This document shows positions 28,643 to 29,739 of a stretch of 29,739 nucleotides of DNA, in pieces. The position numbers and the translations under genes are program-made. The stretch covers positions 1-29,739 of IMG/VR virus record IMGVR_UViG_3300021960_007761; one strand, written 5' to 3'. A model generated the notes under the pieces. The model saw only the letters and a program-made list of their open reading frames with translations. It did no database searches and was not told where the DNA came from. How positions within the stretch are numbered: position 1 is the stretch's first letter; the number at the start of each line of letters is the position of its first letter. Origin of the DNA: a virus.

Positions 28643-28650
28643 TATTTATC
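28643..28650 (-). promoter_or_regulatory. Probable late promoter GATAAATA
   Basis: One mismatch to the T4 late box, about 30 nt before the ATG of the zinc-ribbon-like gene and just after tRNA-Val. Confidence 0.5.
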
Positions 28651-28652
28651 AA

Positions 28653-28724
28653 TGGGCGATGAGGGATTCGAACCCCCGACCAATAGAATGTAAATCTACT
28701 GCGCTACCGCTGCGCCAATCGCCC
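28653..28724 (-). tRNA. tRNA-Val(TAC)
   Basis: Acceptor GGGCGAT/ATCGCCC, D arm GCGC/GCGC, anticodon stem GTAGA/TCTAT with loop TTTACAT (TAC), T arm GGGGG-TTCGAAT-CCCTC, discriminator A. Confidence 0.95.
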
Positions 28725-28727
28725 TGG

Positions 28728-28800
28728 CTCCCCCACCTGGACTCGAACCAGGAACCCCAAAGTTAACAGCTTCGTGCTCTGCCAATTGAGCTATAGAGGA
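28728..28800 (-). tRNA. tRNA-Asn(GTT)
   Basis: Acceptor TCCTCTA/TGGGGGA with two G-T pairs, D arm GCTC/GAGC, anticodon stem CGAAG/CTTTG with loop CTGTTAA (GTT), T arm CCTGG-TTCGAGT-CCAGG, discriminator G. Confidence 0.95.
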
Positions 28801-28819
28801 ATGAGTCCCTAAAAAGGGA

Positions 28820-28891
28820 AGCGGAATATCGGATTCGAACCGACGACATTCAGCTTGGAAGGCTGACGTTCTACCACTGAACTAATTCCGC
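28820..28891 (-). tRNA. tRNA-Gly(TCC)
   Basis: Acceptor GCGGAAT/ATTCCGC, anticodon stem TCAGC/GCTGA with loop CTTCCAA (TCC), T arm with TTCGAAT, discriminator T. A small hairpin TCCCT-TTTT-AGGGA follows at about 28805-28818, between this tRNA and tRNA-Asn. Confidence 0.96.
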
Positions 28892-28897
28892 AATTGA

Positions 28898-28925
28898 GAC
28901 AATCAAGTTTTGAAGTTTGATTGTC
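28898..28925 (-). repeat. 9-bp perfect inverted repeat between two tRNA genes
   Basis: GACAATCAA (28898-28906) and TTGATTGTC (28917-28925) are separated by 10 nt. It fills the gap between tRNA-Arg and tRNA-Gly. No U-tract follows, so it is not a standard terminator; an RNA-processing hairpin or a protein site fits better. Confidence 0.6.
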
Positions 28926-28927
28926 AA

Positions 28928-29001
28928 CAGGCAAGGAGGGATTCGAACCCCCGACCTACGCATTAGAAGTGCGCTATTCTGATCCGCTGAACTACTTGCC
29001 C
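28928..29001 (-). tRNA. tRNA-Arg(TCT)
   Basis: Acceptor GGGCAAG/CTTGCCT, anticodon stem GCGCA/TGCGT with loop CTTCTAA (TCT), T arm GGGGG-TTCGAAT-CCCTC, discriminator G. First tRNA of the group in transcription order. Confidence 0.96.
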
Positions 29002-29036
29002 AAGTTGTCAAATTCCCAATGGCAATAAAGATGGAA

Positions 29037-29246
29037 TTAACTTCTCTCAACCCCATCAATGTAATTATTGTACTCCTCTTCGGAGATTTCGTCAAGACTT
29101 ACGATTTCAAGTTCTGGGTCATGAGGTTCTATCCATTCAACAAACTCCTGATAGATTGCAAGAGAATCACCGATAGGAATTTCGTCATTAACACGATTGA
29201 TAGACCACTCCCTAACGTGAGCAACGATGTCTTCAGTCTCCATCAT
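29037..29246 (-). CDS. Hypothetical acidic protein, 69 aa
   Basis: Start at ATG 29246 (MMETEDIVAHVREW), with GGAA 10 nt upstream; ATG 29243 also fits. A longer frame from 29312 is excluded because that TTG is the -35 box of this gene's own promoter and would not be in the transcript. The protein is soluble and very acidic (EFVEWIEPHDPELEIVSLDEISEEEYNNYIDG). No family recognised. It is followed 35 nt later by the tRNA group, so the promoter probably serves both. Confidence 0.65.
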   Translation of the reverse strand: MMETEDIVAHVREWSINRVNDEIPIGDSLAIYQEFVEWIEPHDPELEIVSLDEISEEEYNNYIDGVERS

Positions 29247-29283
29247 AATAGTCTTTTCCAAAGAACCTGTTGAGGATGTTGTT

Positions 29284-29312
29284 ATTATAGTTTCCTTCAC
29301 ACCAGTTGTCAA
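29284..29312 (-). promoter_or_regulatory. Canonical sigma70 promoter, TTGACA-17-TATAAT
   Basis: Perfect hexamers at 29307-29312 and 29284-29289 with a 17-bp spacer. The stop TGA of the upstream oxygenase-like gene (29309-29311) is inside TTGACA. Confidence 0.78.
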
Positions 29313-29739
29313 GAGTAATTTCTTTTTTCACAAGAACTGTAATCGTACCATGTTAAAATTTTAAACAACACCCTTGGATTTTCTTCAGTAAAATCTTCAG
29401 TTATGTCTCCACAATGAAATAGATCTGCTGGATAAACGATTGCTTGATTTGGTTTATACTCAATACTATCAATCAATTTAATTTGTAAATCTTTTTTGGT
29501 ATCAAGAAACTCTTTTACTTTTTTTCTATTCACTGTTTTATTGTCATAATAATCCATCAATTCATATTGCAAATTTGTTGTGTAATAGTTCCATTCTTTT
29601 TCCATCACAGCACTACAACGTTTGTAATCCTTGAAAGAATAAAAATTCGTTATTACGGGAACATCATTTAAATTAACTAAACAAATATGCTGTAAAGTAT
29701 TGTTCTTTTTAACATCATCAATATGAGGATAATAATTTG
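29309..29739 (-). CDS. 2OG-Fe(II) oxygenase-like protein, 5' part outside window
   Basis: The minus-strand frame stays open to the window edge, so the internal ATG at 29605 is not the true start. The visible part begins NYYPHIDDV, giving the H-x-D iron motif. About 110 residues later come FHCGD, with the distal His, and NPRVLFKILTWYDY, with the Arg that would hold 2-oxoglutarate. The order and spacing match small prolyl-hydroxylase-like dioxygenases, which are common in cyanophages. The substrate is unknown. The end overlaps the next promoter. Confidence 0.72.
   Translation of the reverse strand, partial: NYYPHIDDVKKNNTLQHICLVNLNDVPVITNFYSFKDYKRCSAVMEKEWNYYTTNLQYELMDYYDNKTVNRKKVKEFLDTKKDLQIKLIDSIEYKPNQAIVYPADLFHCGDITEDFTEENPRVLFKILTWYDYSSCEKRNYS

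Noticed and set aside
29007-29012. TTGACA just before tRNA-Arg as a promoter
   Set aside because: No -10-like hexamer is found 16-18 bp downstream; that position is inside the tRNA.
29037-29312. Longer 91-aa form of the acidic protein from 29312
   Set aside because: The TTG at 29312 is the -35 box of its promoter; the coding region must start after about 29277.
29605-29608. Start of the oxygenase-like gene at the internal GTG/ATG
   Set aside because: The frame is open to the window edge and the upstream part holds the H-x-D iron motif, so the gene starts outside the window.

Overview
The window looks like part of a T4-like cyanophage (cyanomyovirus) genome. Every gene I can support lies on the minus strand, so transcription runs from high to low coordinates. 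The evidence is the mix of contents. There are photosynthesis/redox genes typical of marine cyanophages: two high-light-inducible (hli) proteins, a plant-type ferredoxin and a Prx5-type peroxiredoxin. There are also eight phage tRNAs, T4-type late promoters (TATAAATA), a lysozyme, many small conserved cyanophage proteins, and a very large sugar/LPS gene island.

Layout in transcription order. (1) 29739-25942: a 2OG-Fe(II) oxygenase-like gene cut by the window edge; tRNAs Arg(TCT), Gly(TCC), Asn(GTT), Val(TAC), Ser(TGA), Pro(TGG), Ile(TAT) and Met/Ile(CAT); a chain of tiny overlapping genes, four of them encoding short membrane proteins; a Phd/YefM-like orphan antitoxin; and several small unknown proteins. 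(2) 25774-3734: one uninterrupted run of 28 genes (about 22 kb) for nucleotide sugars and glycan assembly. Neighbouring genes overlap or sit within 1 nt of each other, and one sigma70 promoter (25801-25829) lies at the head. (3) 3589-1583: a small beta-barrel-like secreted protein, a 45-aa membrane protein, hli, petF, a 35-aa hli, a 42-aa membrane protein and a peroxiredoxin, each group with its own canonical promoter. (4) 1440-1: a lipoprotein-like tail-lysozyme-type endolysin, a lysine-rich unknown protein, an 86-aa unknown protein and a secreted protein that runs off the edge.

The island encodes sugar making: GDP-mannose 3,5-epimerase, KdsD-type isomerase, heptose-7-phosphate kinase and nucleotidyltransferase as two genes, a UDP-sugar dehydrogenase, an E1-type (RfbH) PLP/[2Fe-2S] 3-dehydrase, an acetolactate-synthase-like TPP enzyme, PanB, NadE and two HAD phosphatases. 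It also encodes sugar transfer (GT2/GT7C-, GT8-, GT9-, GT10-, two GT11 and a GT25-type enzyme) and decoration (FkbM and three other methyltransferase-type proteins). Together these suggest the phage rebuilds host surface or virion glycans with deoxy, branched and heptose sugars. The E1 dehydrase + TPP enzyme + PanB trio is the most unusual chemistry.

Regulation is strikingly compact. I find eight TTGAC-/TATAAT-type promoters with 17-18 bp spacers. In three the TGA stop of the upstream gene is inside the -35 TTGACA. In two the -35 lies in the loop of an intrinsic terminator whose U-tract forms the spacer. In one a terminator hairpin starts right at the predicted transcription start. No stretch over 300 bases lacks a gene, and I see no IS element, CRISPR array or integrase.
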